From Haloarcula laminariae (GTDB lineage: Archaea > Halobacteriota > Halobacteria > Halobacteriales > Haloarculaceae), in NCBI RefSeq assembly GCF_025457605.1, contig NZ_JAMZFY010000002.1, forward strand, positions 310,001 through 374,000: a stretch of DNA of 64,000 nt. Direction: 5' to 3'. The first letter of the stretch is position 1, and each line of letters starts with the position of its first letter. A program made the translations under genes and the position numbers. Positions 18,022 through 27,166 of this stretch are shown here, one piece after another. Under the pieces are notes generated by a model. It was given only the letters and a program-made list of their open reading frames with translations. It was not told where the DNA came from and searched no databases.

Positions 18022-19584
18022 TTACTCGGACTGCTCGGCGCCGGGCCCGTGGCGCTTGACCCGCTCGATGCTCTCGACGGCGGCGCTTCGCTTCGGGAAC
18101 CCCTGGCCGCCGTCGGCCATGATCTGCCCGTTTCGGTGGCGCAGGCGCCAGCGCCACTTCCCGCCGTTGTCCTCGTATATCTCGAAGGCGGCGTTGCCGA
18201 CGGTCAGCAGGTCCGCGTCGGCGGCGTAGCTCTGGACTCGCTCGACGGCCCTGACGGCCTTGTTACGCTCGGTGTACCCCTCGCCGCTGTCGGCGACGAT
18301 ACCCTCGTCGTCGGTGAGCCGCCAGCGGAACTCCCCGCCGCTGTCCTCGTACACCTCGAAGCCCTCCCCGACGGTCGCGTCGGGGGCGAGCGTCCTGACT
18401 TCGTCGGCGGCGCGGCGGGCCGCGGCCCGCGTCTCGTACCCCTCGCCGCTGTCGCCCAGAATCTCGCCGTTCTTGTGGAGCAGGCGCCAGCGATAGCGGC
18501 CGGCCCTGTCAGCGTACACCTCGAAGGCGACCGGGTCGACTCGCAGGTACGCCGCGCCGGGGACGTAGGCGCGGACGCCCTTGAGCGCCCGCCGGACGTT
18601 GGACTTCGAGGCGTACCCCTCGCTGCCGTCCGCCAGCACGTTCCCGTTGTCGTGACGCAGCCGCCAGCGGAACTCCCCGCCAGCGTCCTCGAACAGTTCG
18701 AAGGTGGCCTGGCTCTCGGGAGCCGGCACTTCGGGGACGTCCTCGACCGTGTCGTCCTCCGTGGCGTCCTCCAGCAGGACGACGGCGCCGCCGGCGGCGT
18801 TGGTCTGGACGCTTCGCAGCCCCTGCATCGCCTTCTGGCGCGAGGCGTACCCCTGTGCGCTGTCGGCGATGACGTTGCCGTTGCGGTGGCGCAGGCGCCA
18901 GCGGTACTTCCCGGCCTTGTCCTCGAACATCTCGAAGGTGGCCTTGCTCTCCATCGCGGCGGCGATGGCCGCCTGTGCGGTGTCGAGTTCGGCCTCGGTC
19001 GCGTCGACCAGCGCCGAGAGGTCCTCCCGGGCCGACTCGCTGGCGGTCAGCTCCTCGGCCAGTTCCGCCCGCTCGACCTCGGACTGGGCGGCCGTCTCAG
19101 TGGCCTGTTCGGCCGCCGCCGTGGCCTCGGCGGCGGTCTCCTGGGCGCGCTCGTAGGCCTCCGCTCGCCCTGTCAGCAGGGGCGCGACGACGGCGCCGAC
19201 CGCCGCCAGCGCCAGCCCGCCGATGTACAGCGTGACCGCGGGGTTCCCCTCCGGGCCGGACCAGCCGGCCGGGTAGATGAGAGAGAACCACAGCGTCGCG
19301 GCCAGACAGACCAGCGCGGCCGTATACGAGACGAACAGCGCCGTCCGCGACAGCGGCAGCCGCATCGTCGGGCCGACGAAGAGCGCGACCACGCCGACCG
19401 CGGCGAAGACGTAGCCGAACTCCCGGAGCCCCGACCGCGAGGGCGAACCGTAGAACAGCGCCAGTCCGAGGACGCCCAGCACGATACCCACCACGAACAG
19501 CCAGTAACCGTACACTTCGTCGTCCGTGGTCGGTGTCCCGATACGACCGCGATACACCCTAGATAACGGTCCATCTGATGCCAT
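18022..19584 (-). CDS. Membrane-anchored protein with five DUF1508 (YegP-like) repeats
   Basis: A 520-residue protein. Four hydrophobic segments occupy about residues 25-135. A coiled-coil rich in A, E and T follows (about 145-215). Five copies of a DUF1508 unit of about 45 residues come next, each with the core F-E-(x)-(Y/F)-(E/A)-D, RWRL and a G-(Y/F)-x-x-(R/K) turn. Two are tandem near 220 and 295 and three are packed from about 345 to the C-terminus. DUF1508 is known from bacterial YegP, usually as a tandem pair without membrane segments; its function is unknown. A TATA-like box lies about 26 bases upstream. Confidence 0.88.
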   Translation of the reverse strand: MASDGPLSRVYRGRIGTPTTDDEVYGYWLFVVGIVLGVLGLALFYGSPSRSGLREFGYVFAAVGVVALFVGPTMRLPLSRTALFVSYTAALVCLAATLWFSLIYPAGWSGPEGNPAVTLYIGGLALAAVGAVVAPLLTGRAEAYERAQETAAEATAAAEQATETAAQSEVERAELAEELTASESAREDLSALVDATEAELDTAQAAIAAAMESKATFEMFEDKAGKYRWRLRHRNGNVIADSAQGYASRQKAMQGLRSVQTNAAGGAVVLLEDATEDDTVEDVPEVPAPESQATFELFEDAGGEFRWRLRHDNGNVLADGSEGYASKSNVRRALKGVRAYVPGAAYLRVDPVAFEVYADRAGRYRWRLLHKNGEILGDSGEGYETRAAARRAADEVRTLAPDATVGEGFEVYEDSGGEFRWRLTDDEGIVADSGEGYTERNKAVRAVERVQSYAADADLLTVGNAAFEIYEDNGGKWRWRLRHRNGQIMADGGQGFPKRSAAVESIERVKRHGPGAEQSE

Positions 19585-19606
19585 AGTTCCTTTTTCACAC
19601 ACCAGG

Positions 19607-19613
19607 GATATAA
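19607..19613 (-). promoter_or_regulatory. TATA-like box of the DUF1508 repeat gene
   Basis: TTATATC on the minus strand about 26 bases upstream of the ATG at 19584, consistent with a leaderless transcript. It lies in the 117-base divergent region shared with the AAA+ ATPase gene. Confidence 0.5.
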
Positions 19614-19701
19614 CTACTACTGTTGTCATGTCAACACAAAATACTGTTCGCGCGGGACGCTTCGAGTCACTTATGCCCATCCCGGGGTAACATGCGTGGG
19701 A

Positions 19702-21051
19702 ATGAGCAATCCGGAACTGGACGTCGTGGAGTTCCTGCTGACGACGACTATCTACAGCGAGCGACGGGACCTCGACCCCGACGACCTGCCGCCGGCCTAC
19801 CGGGCGGTGTTCTGGAGCGACGGCGACATCGAGCGGCCGCTGTCGGCGACGACGTCGACGGCGCGGGAAGCCACCGGCGTCGAGCGGCCCTGGAGCGCCG
19901 TCTCCGGGCTGATGTTCACCGACCGGGACGACTTCTCCGGCACGCTCTCTTTCACCGACCGGGACCTCGCCGAGGAGTGGTTCTTGGAGCGGGCGGACGC
20001 GGCCGCTATCGAGGCGAATCCGGTGCTCGCGGCCGAGTACGGCGACGACTACGACATCGACTACGATGCCGCCCGCCAGGGGAACCGCCCCGCGCGAGCG
20101 GACCGCGCCTTCATCGACGCGATGCTCGAAGAGGCCTTCGACAGCGACGACGAGGACGACGAGGAGATGCTGGACCTCGTCGACGTCCGCGCTCCCGCTG
20201 AGGTCGAGACCACGCTGCACGACCTCGTCCTGACTCCCGACCAGGAGGGCGAGATACAGAAGATCGTCAAGGCCATCGAACACCGCGACTACCTGGCCCG
20301 TATCGGCCTGCGCGAGATCGGCAAGCTCCTCTTTGTCGGCCCGCCGGGCACCGGCAAGACCAGCGTCGCGCGGGCGCTGGCCCACGACCTCGACCTCCCC
20401 TTCGTCGAGGTGAAGCTGTCGATGATTACGAGCCAGTACCTCGGCGAGACGGCGAAAAACGTCGAGAAGGTCTTCGAGGTGGCAAAGCGGCTCTCGCCCT
20501 GCATCCTGTTCATGGACGAGTTCGACTTCGTCGCCAAGACCCGCTCGTCGGACGAACACGCCGCCATCAAGCGCGCGGTCAACACCCTACTGAAGAGCAT
20601 CGACGAGATATCGCTGATTCAGGACGAGGTCCTGCTCATCGGCGCGACGAACCACCCCGACCAGCTCGACGCCGCGGCGTGGCGCCGCTTCGACGAGATC
20701 GTCAACTTCCCCAAACCGGACCGCGACATGCGCGCCGACATCCTCCGCATCGTCACCCGGCAGATGGACATCACCGACTTCGACCCGAAGACGCTGGCCG
20801 ACCTCACCGAGGGCCTGACCGGCAGCGACCTCCGGATGGTGCTGCGCGAGGCGGTGCTGGAGGCCCTGACCGAGGAGCGGACCACGCTCACCCAGGCGGA
20901 CCTGGAGGACGCCATCAAGGACTTCGAGGAGCGTGACAACCTCAAGAACATGGACATGATAGACGGTGACCACGACGCCCTGGTCGCGGGCGGGGACTTC
21001 ACCGACGGGGAGGGCGCGGCCTCCGACGGCGGACACGACCACGACCACTGA
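19702..21051 (+). CDS. AAA+ ATPase, haloarchaeal type
   Basis: A 449-residue protein. An N-terminal domain of about 165 residues with no recognised fold precedes an acidic linker and one AAA+ module. Walker A is GPPGTGKT (213-220); Walker B is LFMDEFD with D272/E273. GATNHPD supplies sensor 1 and AAWRRFDEIVNF the arginine-finger region. The lid domain ends near 420, followed by an acidic, histidine-rich tail (GGHDHDH). It resembles the CDC48/proteasomal-ATPase class, but with a single ring and a unique N-domain, so it probably remodels proteins. The ATG at 19702 follows an in-frame GTG two codons upstream. Confidence 0.9.
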   Translation: MSNPELDVVEFLLTTTIYSERRDLDPDDLPPAYRAVFWSDGDIERPLSATTSTAREATGVERPWSAVSGLMFTDRDDFSGTLSFTDRDLAEEWFLERADAAAIEANPVLAAEYGDDYDIDYDAARQGNRPARADRAFIDAMLEEAFDSDDEDDEEMLDLVDVRAPAEVETTLHDLVLTPDQEGEIQKIVKAIEHRDYLARIGLREIGKLLFVGPPGTGKTSVARALAHDLDLPFVEVKLSMITSQYLGETAKNVEKVFEVAKRLSPCILFMDEFDFVAKTRSSDEHAAIKRAVNTLLKSIDEISLIQDEVLLIGATNHPDQLDAAAWRRFDEIVNFPKPDRDMRADILRIVTRQMDITDFDPKTLADLTEGLTGSDLRMVLREAVLEALTEERTTLTQADLEDAIKDFEERDNLKNMDMIDGDHDALVAGGDFTDGEGAASDGGHDHDH

Positions 21052-21069
21052 CGGCGATACCGACCGTCG

Positions 21070-21504
21070 CTACTTGCTTCTGACCAGAACCACATCGTAG
21101 CTGCTGTCGGTGGCGATGCGGTTGCCGACGCTCGACGCCGTCGTCGTGAGGCGGCCGGCGCTGTCGGAACCGACGAACACCATGTCGGCGCCGTTTCGCT
21201 TGGCTATCTTCCGGACCGGCTTTGCGATGCGGTTGGCCGTGACGCTCCGGCTGCAGCTCTCGTACTCGAAGGCCGCGTCGGGCGCGATATCGGCGACCTG
21301 CTCGCGCAGCGCCGTCACGACCGTCGCCATATCGAAGGGCTCGCCGGCGGCCAGCCAGCCGCGCTCCCGGGCGTAGGCGGCGTTGTTCTGTGGGATGACG
21401 CTCACCACGAGCAGGTCCTCCCCGAGCGCGTCGGCGAACTCGCGGGCGCGTTCGAGCGCGGCGACGGTGCGCGGCGCGCCGTCGAAGGGCACGACGAAGG
21501 TCAT
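21070..21504 (-). CDS. Universal stress protein (UspA family)
   Basis: A 144-residue UspA-fold protein starting MTFVVPFDGAPRTVAALERA. The C-terminal GADMVFVGSDSAGRLTTTASSVGNRIATDSSYDVVLV keeps a G-x-S-x-G-R-x5-S-V-x-x pattern close to the ATP-binding G-2x-G-9x-G(S/T) motif, with substitutions, so nucleotide binding is uncertain. I used the ATG seven codons inside the open frame because it starts at the first beta strand. It converges with the AAA+ ATPase gene. Confidence 0.88.
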   Translation of the reverse strand: MTFVVPFDGAPRTVAALERAREFADALGEDLLVVSVIPQNNAAYARERGWLAAGEPFDMATVVTALREQVADIAPDAAFEYESCSRSVTANRIAKPVRKIAKRNGADMVFVGSDSAGRLTTTASSVGNRIATDSSYDVVLVRSK

Positions 21505-21609
21505 ATTCGCCGGCACGGCGAGCACCGAAATATATCCCTCGGCTCGCGCCGTGGCGGCTGTGTGCTCGCCTCAGTCGTAGCTTATCTCCCCCCGCGACGA
21601 AATACTGGT

Positions 21610-21897
21610 ATGACAGACGACGCAGCGACCGAGGACGTGTTCACGGAGCCCGACGACACCAGCGACGACTGGGTCGACGTGCGCATGACCGACCCCGAGA
21701 CCGGCGAGTGGGACATCGACGTGGTCGTCGCCGAGGGGCGGGTGGCGTTTGTCGACCTCCGAATCGAACCGTCGCTGCTCGCCGGCTTTATCGACTGCCT
21801 CGTCGACGACGTCTCCGACGCGCGTGCCCGGGAGATTCTGGTCGAGGCGGTCCGAAAGCGCGGTATCGAGCCGGCCGACCTGGCGACCGAGGAGTGA
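21610..21897 (+). CDS. Small acidic haloarchaeal protein (95 aa)
   Basis: A 95-residue protein starting MTDDAATEDVFTEPDDTSDDW. After an acidic head come two beta strands (WVDVRMTDPETGEWDIDVVVAEGRVAFVDLRI) and a helical C-terminus. The family is not recognised. The gene has its own ATG 32 bases from the window of divergent transcription with uspA, and is followed by a PhnP-like hydrolase gene 85 bases downstream. Confidence 0.75.
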   Translation: MTDDAATEDVFTEPDDTSDDWVDVRMTDPETGEWDIDVVVAEGRVAFVDLRIEPSLLAGFIDCLVDDVSDARAREILVEAVRKRGIEPADLATEE

Positions 21898-21982
21898 CCA
21901 TGGAGAATCCGCCCGCCAGGCGGACGTTTCCACGAGCGTACAGCCGGCAGTATTAGGGGCGTCGCCCCGGGAGTGTCCACCG

Positions 21983-22858
21983 ATGGAGGTCACGCTGTTG
22001 GGCACCGGCGACACGACGGGCACGCCGACCGTCGGCTGTGACTGTGACACCTGCGAGCGCGCTCGCGACCCCGACGACCGGCTCCGCGACGCGCTGGCCG
22101 CCCGGGGCGTGGACGCGAGCGACGGCGTCGAGCGGTCGCGCTTTTCGGTCTACGTCGAGAACGAGGCGACCGGCGAGACGCTGCTCGTCGATGTCGGCCC
22201 CGACTTCCGCCACCAGTTCCTGCGGGAGGGGGTCGCCCTGCCCGACGCCGCCGTCGTCACGCATGTCCACTTCGACCACCTCGACGGGCTGGGCAACGCC
22301 TATCGGCTGTTCGACGACCTGCCGGTGTACGCGGCCGACGAGACCGACCCCGTGACCGGCGAGAGCGTCGCCGGCGGTATCAGAAGCCGCTACGACTACC
22401 TCGACACCGTCTCGGTTCACCCACAGACCCCGTACGAGCCCTTCGAGGTGGCCGGCTTCGAGGTGACGCTCGTCCCCGTGGCCCACCCGCCGCTGCTGTG
22501 TTACGGCCTGCGCATCGAGGAGCCCGGGACCGGCGCCGTCCTGGCCATCTCGGGCGATACCTGCTACGACGTGCCCGACCGCTCCCGCGAACTGCTGTCG
22601 GGCGCCGACCTGGCCCTGGTCGAGGGACTGATTCACGCCGAGGCCTGCGACCACCACCCGAAAGGCGGTGCCCACCACGACGAGAACGGGGTCCCGCGGA
22701 CTTTCGGCACGAAACACATGACCCTTGAGGGCGCCCGCGACTTCGCCACCGGTATCGCGCCAGACGACTACCGCATCGTCCACACGGCCCACTTCGTCCC
22801 GGCCGAACGGGCCTTCGCCGACGACATCGCCGTCGACGGCGAGCGCTTCTCGCTGTGA
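21983..22858 (+). CDS. MBL-fold phosphodiesterase, PhnP/RNase Z-like
   Basis: A 291-residue metallo-beta-lactamase-fold protein resembling PhnP-type cyclic phosphodiesterases. It begins MEVTLLGTGDTTGTPTVGCDCDTC; the cysteines C19, C21 and C24 with a further ligand form the structural zinc site typical of PhnP. The catalytic THVHFDHLDG motif (about 92-101), AISGDTCYD and a C-terminal VHTAHF are present. It is not part of a phosphonate cluster here, so a general role in cyclic phosphodiester hydrolysis is more likely. Confidence 0.9.
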   Translation: MEVTLLGTGDTTGTPTVGCDCDTCERARDPDDRLRDALAARGVDASDGVERSRFSVYVENEATGETLLVDVGPDFRHQFLREGVALPDAAVVTHVHFDHLDGLGNAYRLFDDLPVYAADETDPVTGESVAGGIRSRYDYLDTVSVHPQTPYEPFEVAGFEVTLVPVAHPPLLCYGLRIEEPGTGAVLAISGDTCYDVPDRSRELLSGADLALVEGLIHAEACDHHPKGGAHHDENGVPRTFGTKHMTLEGARDFATGIAPDDYRIVHTAHFVPAERAFADDIAVDGERFSL

Positions 22859-22936
22859 CTCCGGCCACCGGACCGGTCGTATCGGTCGGTGAGCCGTCCC
22901 CGGCACCTTTGTACGATGCTCGGTAAACACCACGCC

Positions 22937-23239
22937 ATGGAACGCCGTGGAATCGCGGAGGCGGGCGGTGCGGCGCTTGTAAGTGCGCTACTCGCCATCG
23001 CGGCGCTGTGGCTAGCCGTCGGCTACGTCGACTGGGTACTGGTCGCCAGCACCGCCATCGGGGTCGCCATCGCGGCCGCGGCCAACTACCGCGCCCGGAC
23101 CGGCCACGCCGACGCCGTCGCAACGGAGGCGCCCGAGGTGACCGCCGACAACTTCGAGGACCACACCCCGGTCACGGCCGGCGACGGCGGTACCGAGGGA
23201 ATCGAAGCGGAGCCGTCGGTCGAGGACGGCCGCACGTAG
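22937..23239 (+). CDS. Small membrane protein with acidic tail (100 aa)
   Basis: A 100-residue protein starting MERRGIAEAGGAALVSALL. Two closely spaced hydrophobic segments (about 11-30 and 33-51) are followed by a basic turn NYRARTG and an acidic, unstructured C-terminal half. An in-frame ATG seven codons upstream exists. The gene converges directly on the DUF5787 gene. No function can be assigned. Confidence 0.7.
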   Translation: MERRGIAEAGGAALVSALLAIAALWLAVGYVDWVLVASTAIGVAIAAAANYRARTGHADAVATEAPEVTADNFEDHTPVTAGDGGTEGIEAEPSVEDGRT

Positions 23240-24184
23240 TCAGGTGAACCGGTCCAGCCCCGACTGCCGACGCCGGAACCCGTCGGGGTCGGGCTCCCAC
23301 GGCGAGCGCTGGGCCCGTAGCTCGTCGGCGTCGACCGCCGGCGGGTCGGCCGCCTCGTACCCGCCACAGTCGGCGCCACACTCCTCGCTCGCCCGGACGG
23401 GGCGGCCCTTCCACGCACACTGCGGGAGCCCGTCCCCGTCGGGCGAACACTGGGCACACGCCGGATAGTCGAAGGTCCGCCACCCCTTCGCGTAGGCCCG
23501 CTCGGCCAGCCGCGTCCGGGCGCTCGCTTTCTCCGCAGTGGTCACCGGGCGCACGTCGGTCCGGCCGGGGTGGCCCTCGATGCGCTCGACGCCCGGCCCG
23601 TCGGTCGGGAGCTGCGTCGCCTCCCGGACCACCTCCCGCTCGCCGCTGTCGGGGTCGAACCGCCAGATGCCGACTTCCTCGGGGATGCGGTTGAGGTGGG
23701 CGCGGGTGACGTAGTCGGCCGTCGCCAGCACCACCGAATCGACCAGCGCCAGCGACACGTCGGTCCGGAGCTGGGCTTCGAGGTCGCCCGGGCGGTCGAG
23801 GTCGGGCTTGTTCTCGACGGCGGTGACGCGGTCGACCCAGTCCGGGTAGCGGGCGGTCTGGCGGACGTACGTCCGCCCTCCGCGACGCTCCCGCTCGAAA
23901 AAGCCCCGCTCGACGGCGAGTTCGACGGCCCGCTCGGCCCGGTCGGGGTGGCAGTCGAAGGCCGCCTTCCAGTACCGGGCCCGCCCCGTCCCCGCGTCGG
24001 ACTCGATGGCCGCCGTCGGGATGCGGTCGGGCGTGATGGCGGCCCGTGCCGGAACGTCGCCCTCGACGACGACGGTGTCGAGGATGCGCCGCCCGTGGAC
24101 GTGGCCGCCGAGCTGGCGACTCACCAGCCGCTCGTCCCTTTCGAGGGACGCACACAACGCCAGCTCGAATCCGAACTCCCGCAC
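23240..24184 (-). CDS. Haloarchaeal DUF5787 family protein
   Basis: A 314-residue protein of a haloarchaea-specific family. The start VREFGFELALCASLER at the GTG at 24184 is the family N-terminus. The core contains LDTVVVEG, YWKAAFDCHPDRAERAVELAVERGFFER and RVTAVENKPDL, an arrangement reminiscent of nuclease-like folds (ENKPD). The C-terminus has a four-cysteine cluster (CAQC, CAWKG, CGADCGGY) that may bind metal. The role is unknown; a DNA-related function is speculative. Confidence 0.82.
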   Translation of the reverse strand: MREFGFELALCASLERDERLVSRQLGGHVHGRRILDTVVVEGDVPARAAITPDRIPTAAIESDAGTGRARYWKAAFDCHPDRAERAVELAVERGFFERERRGGRTYVRQTARYPDWVDRVTAVENKPDLDRPGDLEAQLRTDVSLALVDSVVLATADYVTRAHLNRIPEEVGIWRFDPDSGEREVVREATQLPTDGPGVERIEGHPGRTDVRPVTTAEKASARTRLAERAYAKGWRTFDYPACAQCSPDGDGLPQCAWKGRPVRASEECGADCGGYEAADPPAVDADELRAQRSPWEPDPDGFRRRQSGLDRFT

Positions 24185-24304
24185 GGGGGGAGAGAGGGGC
24201 CGCCCGGGCAAAAGCTGTGCGCTCACCCCGCCGACCGCACGCAGTTTCAGCGCGTGAATGCGCCGGGGACGGTTTATACTTCCACGCTCCCGACCCCCGA
24301 ACGA

Positions 24305-24709
24305 ATGGGGGAGAGCGGACAGGCGGACGGGACACAGGCGGCCCCGGCGCACCGCGTGCTGGTCGTCGACGACAGCGAGGCGCTCGCGGCCGCCGTCGCG
24401 GAGTCGCTGGAACACGTCGACGGCGGGCTCCGGACCGCCTACACCACCGAGCCGGCGGCGGCGGTGTCGCGGCTCCGGGAGGGCCGTTTCGACTGTCTCG
24501 TCACGGACTACGAGATGGGCGACACCGACGGGCTGGCGCTCGTCGACCGGGACACGACCGACACGCCCTTCGTCGTCTTCACGCAGCGCCGCGATGAGCG
24601 CCTCCGGACTGCCGTCGCGGACCGCGGGGGCGCCTACCTGCAGAAGGGGGCCGGCCGCGAGCAGTTCCGCCGTCTGGCGACGCTGGTCCGCGGGCAGCTT
24701 CCGGACTGA
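24305..24709 (+). CDS. Response regulator receiver-domain protein
   Basis: A stand-alone 134-residue receiver domain. The acidic pocket D22/D23, the phosphoacceptor D68 in LVTDYEMGDTDG, the threonine T93 in VVFTQRR and the lysine K114 in YLQKG are all in place, so it should be phosphorylated by a histidine kinase. There is no output domain, which is common in haloarchaea. It is divergent from the DUF5787 gene and no kinase is adjacent. Confidence 0.92.
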   Translation: MGESGQADGTQAAPAHRVLVVDDSEALAAAVAESLEHVDGGLRTAYTTEPAAAVSRLREGRFDCLVTDYEMGDTDGLALVDRDTTDTPFVVFTQRRDERLRTAVADRGGAYLQKGAGREQFRRLATLVRGQLPD

Positions 24710-24735
24710 CCCCGAACGGCGGGGCGAAACAGCAG

Positions 24736-24742
24736 GTTTATC
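24736..24742 (+). promoter_or_regulatory. TATA-like box of the aIF2-gamma operon
   Basis: GTTTATC, 40 bases before the ATG at 24782. It would drive the five-gene operon that starts with aIF2-gamma, with a leader of about 15-20 bases. Confidence 0.45.
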
Positions 24743-24781
24743 AGTCGCACGGGGCGAATCTCCACCAAGATTACTCCCGAG

Positions 24782-26014
24782 ATGACATCAAACAACCAAC
24801 CGGAGGTGAACATCGGACTCGTCGGCCACGTCGACCACGGGAAGACGACCCTGGTACAGGCGCTGTCCGGCGAATGGACCGACCAGCACTCCGAGGAGAT
24901 GAAGCGCGGAATCTCTATCCGGCTCGGCTACGCCGACGCCACTTTCCGTCGCTGTCCCGAGGAGGACGAACCCGAGGCGTTCACCGTCTCCGAACACTGC
25001 GAGGACCACGACGTCGACACCGACCATCTCCGGACGGTGTCGTTCGTGGACGCGCCCGGCCACGAGACGCTGATGGCGACGATGCTGTCGGGGGCCGCTA
25101 TCATGGACGGCGCCGTACTCGTCGTCTCCGCGACCGAGCCCGTCCCGCAGGCCCAGACCGAGGAACACCTCTCGGCGCTGGACATCATCGGCATCGACAA
25201 CATCGTCATCGCCCAGAACAAGGTCGACCTCGTCGACGAGGAGCGGGCGATGCAGAACTACGAGCAGATTCAGGAGTTCGTCGAGGGCACCGTCGCCGAA
25301 GGCGCGCCGGTCGTCCCCATCAGCGCGGGCCAGGAGGCCAACATCGACCTGCTCATCGACGCCATCCAGCGGGAGATTCCCACCCCCGAGCGCGACCCCG
25401 ACGCGGACGCCCGCATGATGGTCGCCCGCTCGTTCGACATCAACCGCCCGGGCACCACCTACGAGGACCTGCTGGGCGGCGTACTGGGCGGCTCGCTCGT
25501 CGCCGGCAAACTCGAAGTCGAGGACGAACTCGAACTCCGCCCCGGCCGCGAGGTCGACGAGGGCGGCAAGACGGAGTGGCGCCCGGTCGAGACGGACGTC
25601 CGCTCCCTGCAGGCCGGCGGCGACTTCGTCGACGAGGTCACGCCCGGCGGACTGCTCGGCGTCGGGACCGGGCTCGACCCCTCGATTACGAAAGGCGACG
25701 CGCTGGCCGGTCAGGTCGCCGGCCCGCCCGGCAGCCTGCCGCCGACCCACGAGCAGTTCACGATGGACGTCGACCTGCTCGAACGCATCGTCGGCGACGA
25801 CGGCGGCGAGGTCGAGAAGATATCGACCGGCGAGCCGCTGATGCTCACCATCGGCACCGCGACGACCGTGGGCTCGGTCACGAGCGCCCGCGACGAGGAG
25901 TGTGAGGTCGCGCTCAAACGGCCGGTGTGTGCCGAGCCGGGCGCGAAAATCGCTATCAACCGTCGCGTCGGCACCCGGTGGCGGCTCATCGGCGTCGGCA
26001 CACTGCGTGGATGA
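24782..26014 (+). CDS. eif2g: Translation initiation factor aIF2 subunit gamma
   Basis: GTPase subunit of archaeal initiation factor 2, which delivers initiator Met-tRNA to the small ribosomal subunit. The 410 residues include the P-loop GHVDHGKT (15-22), switch II DAPGHE, NKVD and the C-terminal EF-Tu-like beta barrels with [13 protein letters not shown] and [20 protein letters not shown]. Length and motifs are standard. Its stop overlaps the PIN-domain gene by four bases (ATGA), starting a compact information-processing operon. Confidence 0.97.
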   Translation: MTSNNQPEVNIGLVGHVDHGKTTLVQALSGEWTDQHSEEMKRGISIRLGYADATFRRCPEEDEPEAFTVSEHCEDHDVDTDHLRTVSFVDAPGHETLMATMLSGAAIMDGAVLVVSATEPVPQAQTEEHLSALDIIGIDNIVIAQNKVDLVDEERAMQNYEQIQEFVEGTVAEGAPVVPISAGQEANIDLLIDAIQREIPTPERDPDADARMMVARSFDINRPGTTYEDLLGGVLGGSLVAGKLEVEDELELRPGREVDEGGKTEWRPVETDVRSLQAGGDFVDEVTPGGLLGVGTGLDPSITKGDALAGQVAGPPGSLPPTHEQFTMDVDLLERIVGDDGGEVEKISTGEPLMLTIGTATTVGSVTSARDEECEVALKRPVCAEPGAKIAINRRVGTRWRLIGVGTLRG

Positions 26015-26388
26015 TAGTGCTGGACACGAACGCACTCATGATGCCGGTCGAAAGCGAGGTTCGTCTCTTCGACGAACTCGACCGGCTGCTGCCCACCGCC
26101 GACGGCTATCTCGCTCCCGAAGCGGTCCGTGACGAACTCGACAAACTGGCCGACGGGGCCGGGAAAGAGGCGACGGCGGCGTCGGTCGGTCGGGACCTGC
26201 TCGACCGCTGTACGCTCGCCGCGACCGGGGCCGACTACGCCGACGACGCCGTGCTCGAACTCGCACGGCGAGACGACGTGACACACGCCGTAACGAACGA
26301 TAACCCCCTCAAACGCCGCCTGCTCGACGCGGGGATTCCAGTAATTAGTTTAAGGGGCCGGAACAAACTGGATATCACTCAACCATAA
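26011..26388 (+). CDS. PIN-domain ribonuclease-like protein
   Basis: A 125-residue PIN domain starting [16 protein letters not shown], with the catalytic acid D5 and further acids in [10 protein letters not shown] and [36 protein letters not shown] carries the final D. The acidic quartet looks intact, so a metal-dependent RNase is likely. It resembles the archaeal PIN proteins of the Fcf1/Utp24 type linked to rRNA processing, and sits in an operon with translation and transcription genes. Confidence 0.9.
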   Translation: MIVLDTNALMMPVESEVRLFDELDRLLPTADGYLAPEAVRDELDKLADGAGKEATAASVGRDLLDRCTLAATGADYADDAVLELARRDDVTHAVTNDNPLKRRLLDAGIPVISLRGRNKLDITQP

Positions 26389-26389
26389 T

Positions 26390-26968
26390 ATGTACAAACG
26401 GGTACGCCTACGCGATACAGTCGAAGTGCCGCCGCGCCACCTCGCGGACGTCAGTCCGGGGATGGTCAAGAAGCTCCTGCAGGACAAACTGGAGGGTCGG
26501 ATGGACGAGGACGTCGGCAGCGTCGTCTCCGTCATCGAGGTCCACGACATCGGTGACGGCGCGGTCCTGCCGAACAAGCCCGGCGTCTACTACGAGGCCG
26601 AGTTCGACGCCCTGACCTTCGACCCGCAGATGCAGGAGGTCGTCGACGGCGAGGTCGTCGAGGTCGTCAACTTCGGGGCCTTCGTCGGCATCGGTCCCGT
26701 CGACGGCCTGCTCCACGTCTCCCAGATTTCCGACGAGTATCTGGCCTACGACGAGGAGAACCAGCAACTCGCCTCCAGAGAGTCCAACCGCACGCTCGGC
26801 GTCGGCGACGCCGTCCGGGCCCGCATCGTCACCAAGAGTATCGACGAGCGCAACCCGCGGGACTCCAAGATCGGCCTCACGGCAAAGCAGGTCGGCCTGG
26901 GCAAGCACGGCTGGCTCAAGGAGGAGCGCAAGAAGCGAGAGGGCCCAGCGGAAGCCGGTGATAGCTGA
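26390..26968 (+). CDS. rpoE1: DNA-directed RNA polymerase subunit E' (Rpo7, Rpb7-like)
   Basis: The 192-residue Rpb7 homologue of the RNA polymerase stalk. It has the N-terminal tip domain (MYKRVRLRDTVEVPPRHL to about residue 80) and a C-terminal S1/OB domain (VVDGEVVEVVNFGAFVGIGPVDGLLHVSQIS). It begins one base after the PIN stop and its own stop overlaps the spt4 ATG by one base, so it is co-translated with both. Confidence 0.96.
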   Translation: MYKRVRLRDTVEVPPRHLADVSPGMVKKLLQDKLEGRMDEDVGSVVSVIEVHDIGDGAVLPNKPGVYYEAEFDALTFDPQMQEVVDGEVVEVVNFGAFVGIGPVDGLLHVSQISDEYLAYDEENQQLASRESNRTLGVGDAVRARIVTKSIDERNPRDSKIGLTAKQVGLGKHGWLKEERKKREGPAEAGDS

Positions 26969-27165
26969 TGGCCGATAGATTGGTCTGTCGCGACTGTCAC
27001 CGCGTCCAGGGCGCCGAAATCGAGAGCCAGTGCGAGGCCTGTGGCGGCACCTCGCTCACGGAGGACTGGGCGGGATACGTCGTCATCGCCCACCCCGAGG
27101 AGTCCGACATCGCCGCCGAGATGGAAGTGACGAAACCGGGCCAGTACGCGCTGAAAGTCCGCTAA
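26968..27165 (+). CDS. spt4: Transcription elongation factor Spt4 (RNA polymerase subunit E'')
   Basis: A 65-residue zinc-binding protein and partner of Spt5. Two CxxC knuckles are present, CRDC (8-11) and CEAC (23-26), followed by WAGYVVIAHPEESDIAAEM, the family signature. The length is typical. The start overlaps the end of rpoE1 and the stop is directly followed by the GTG of the dephospho-CoA kinase gene. Confidence 0.96.
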   Translation: MADRLVCRDCHRVQGAEIESQCEACGGTSLTEDWAGYVVIAHPEESDIAAEMEVTKPGQYALKVR

Positions 27166-27166
27166 C

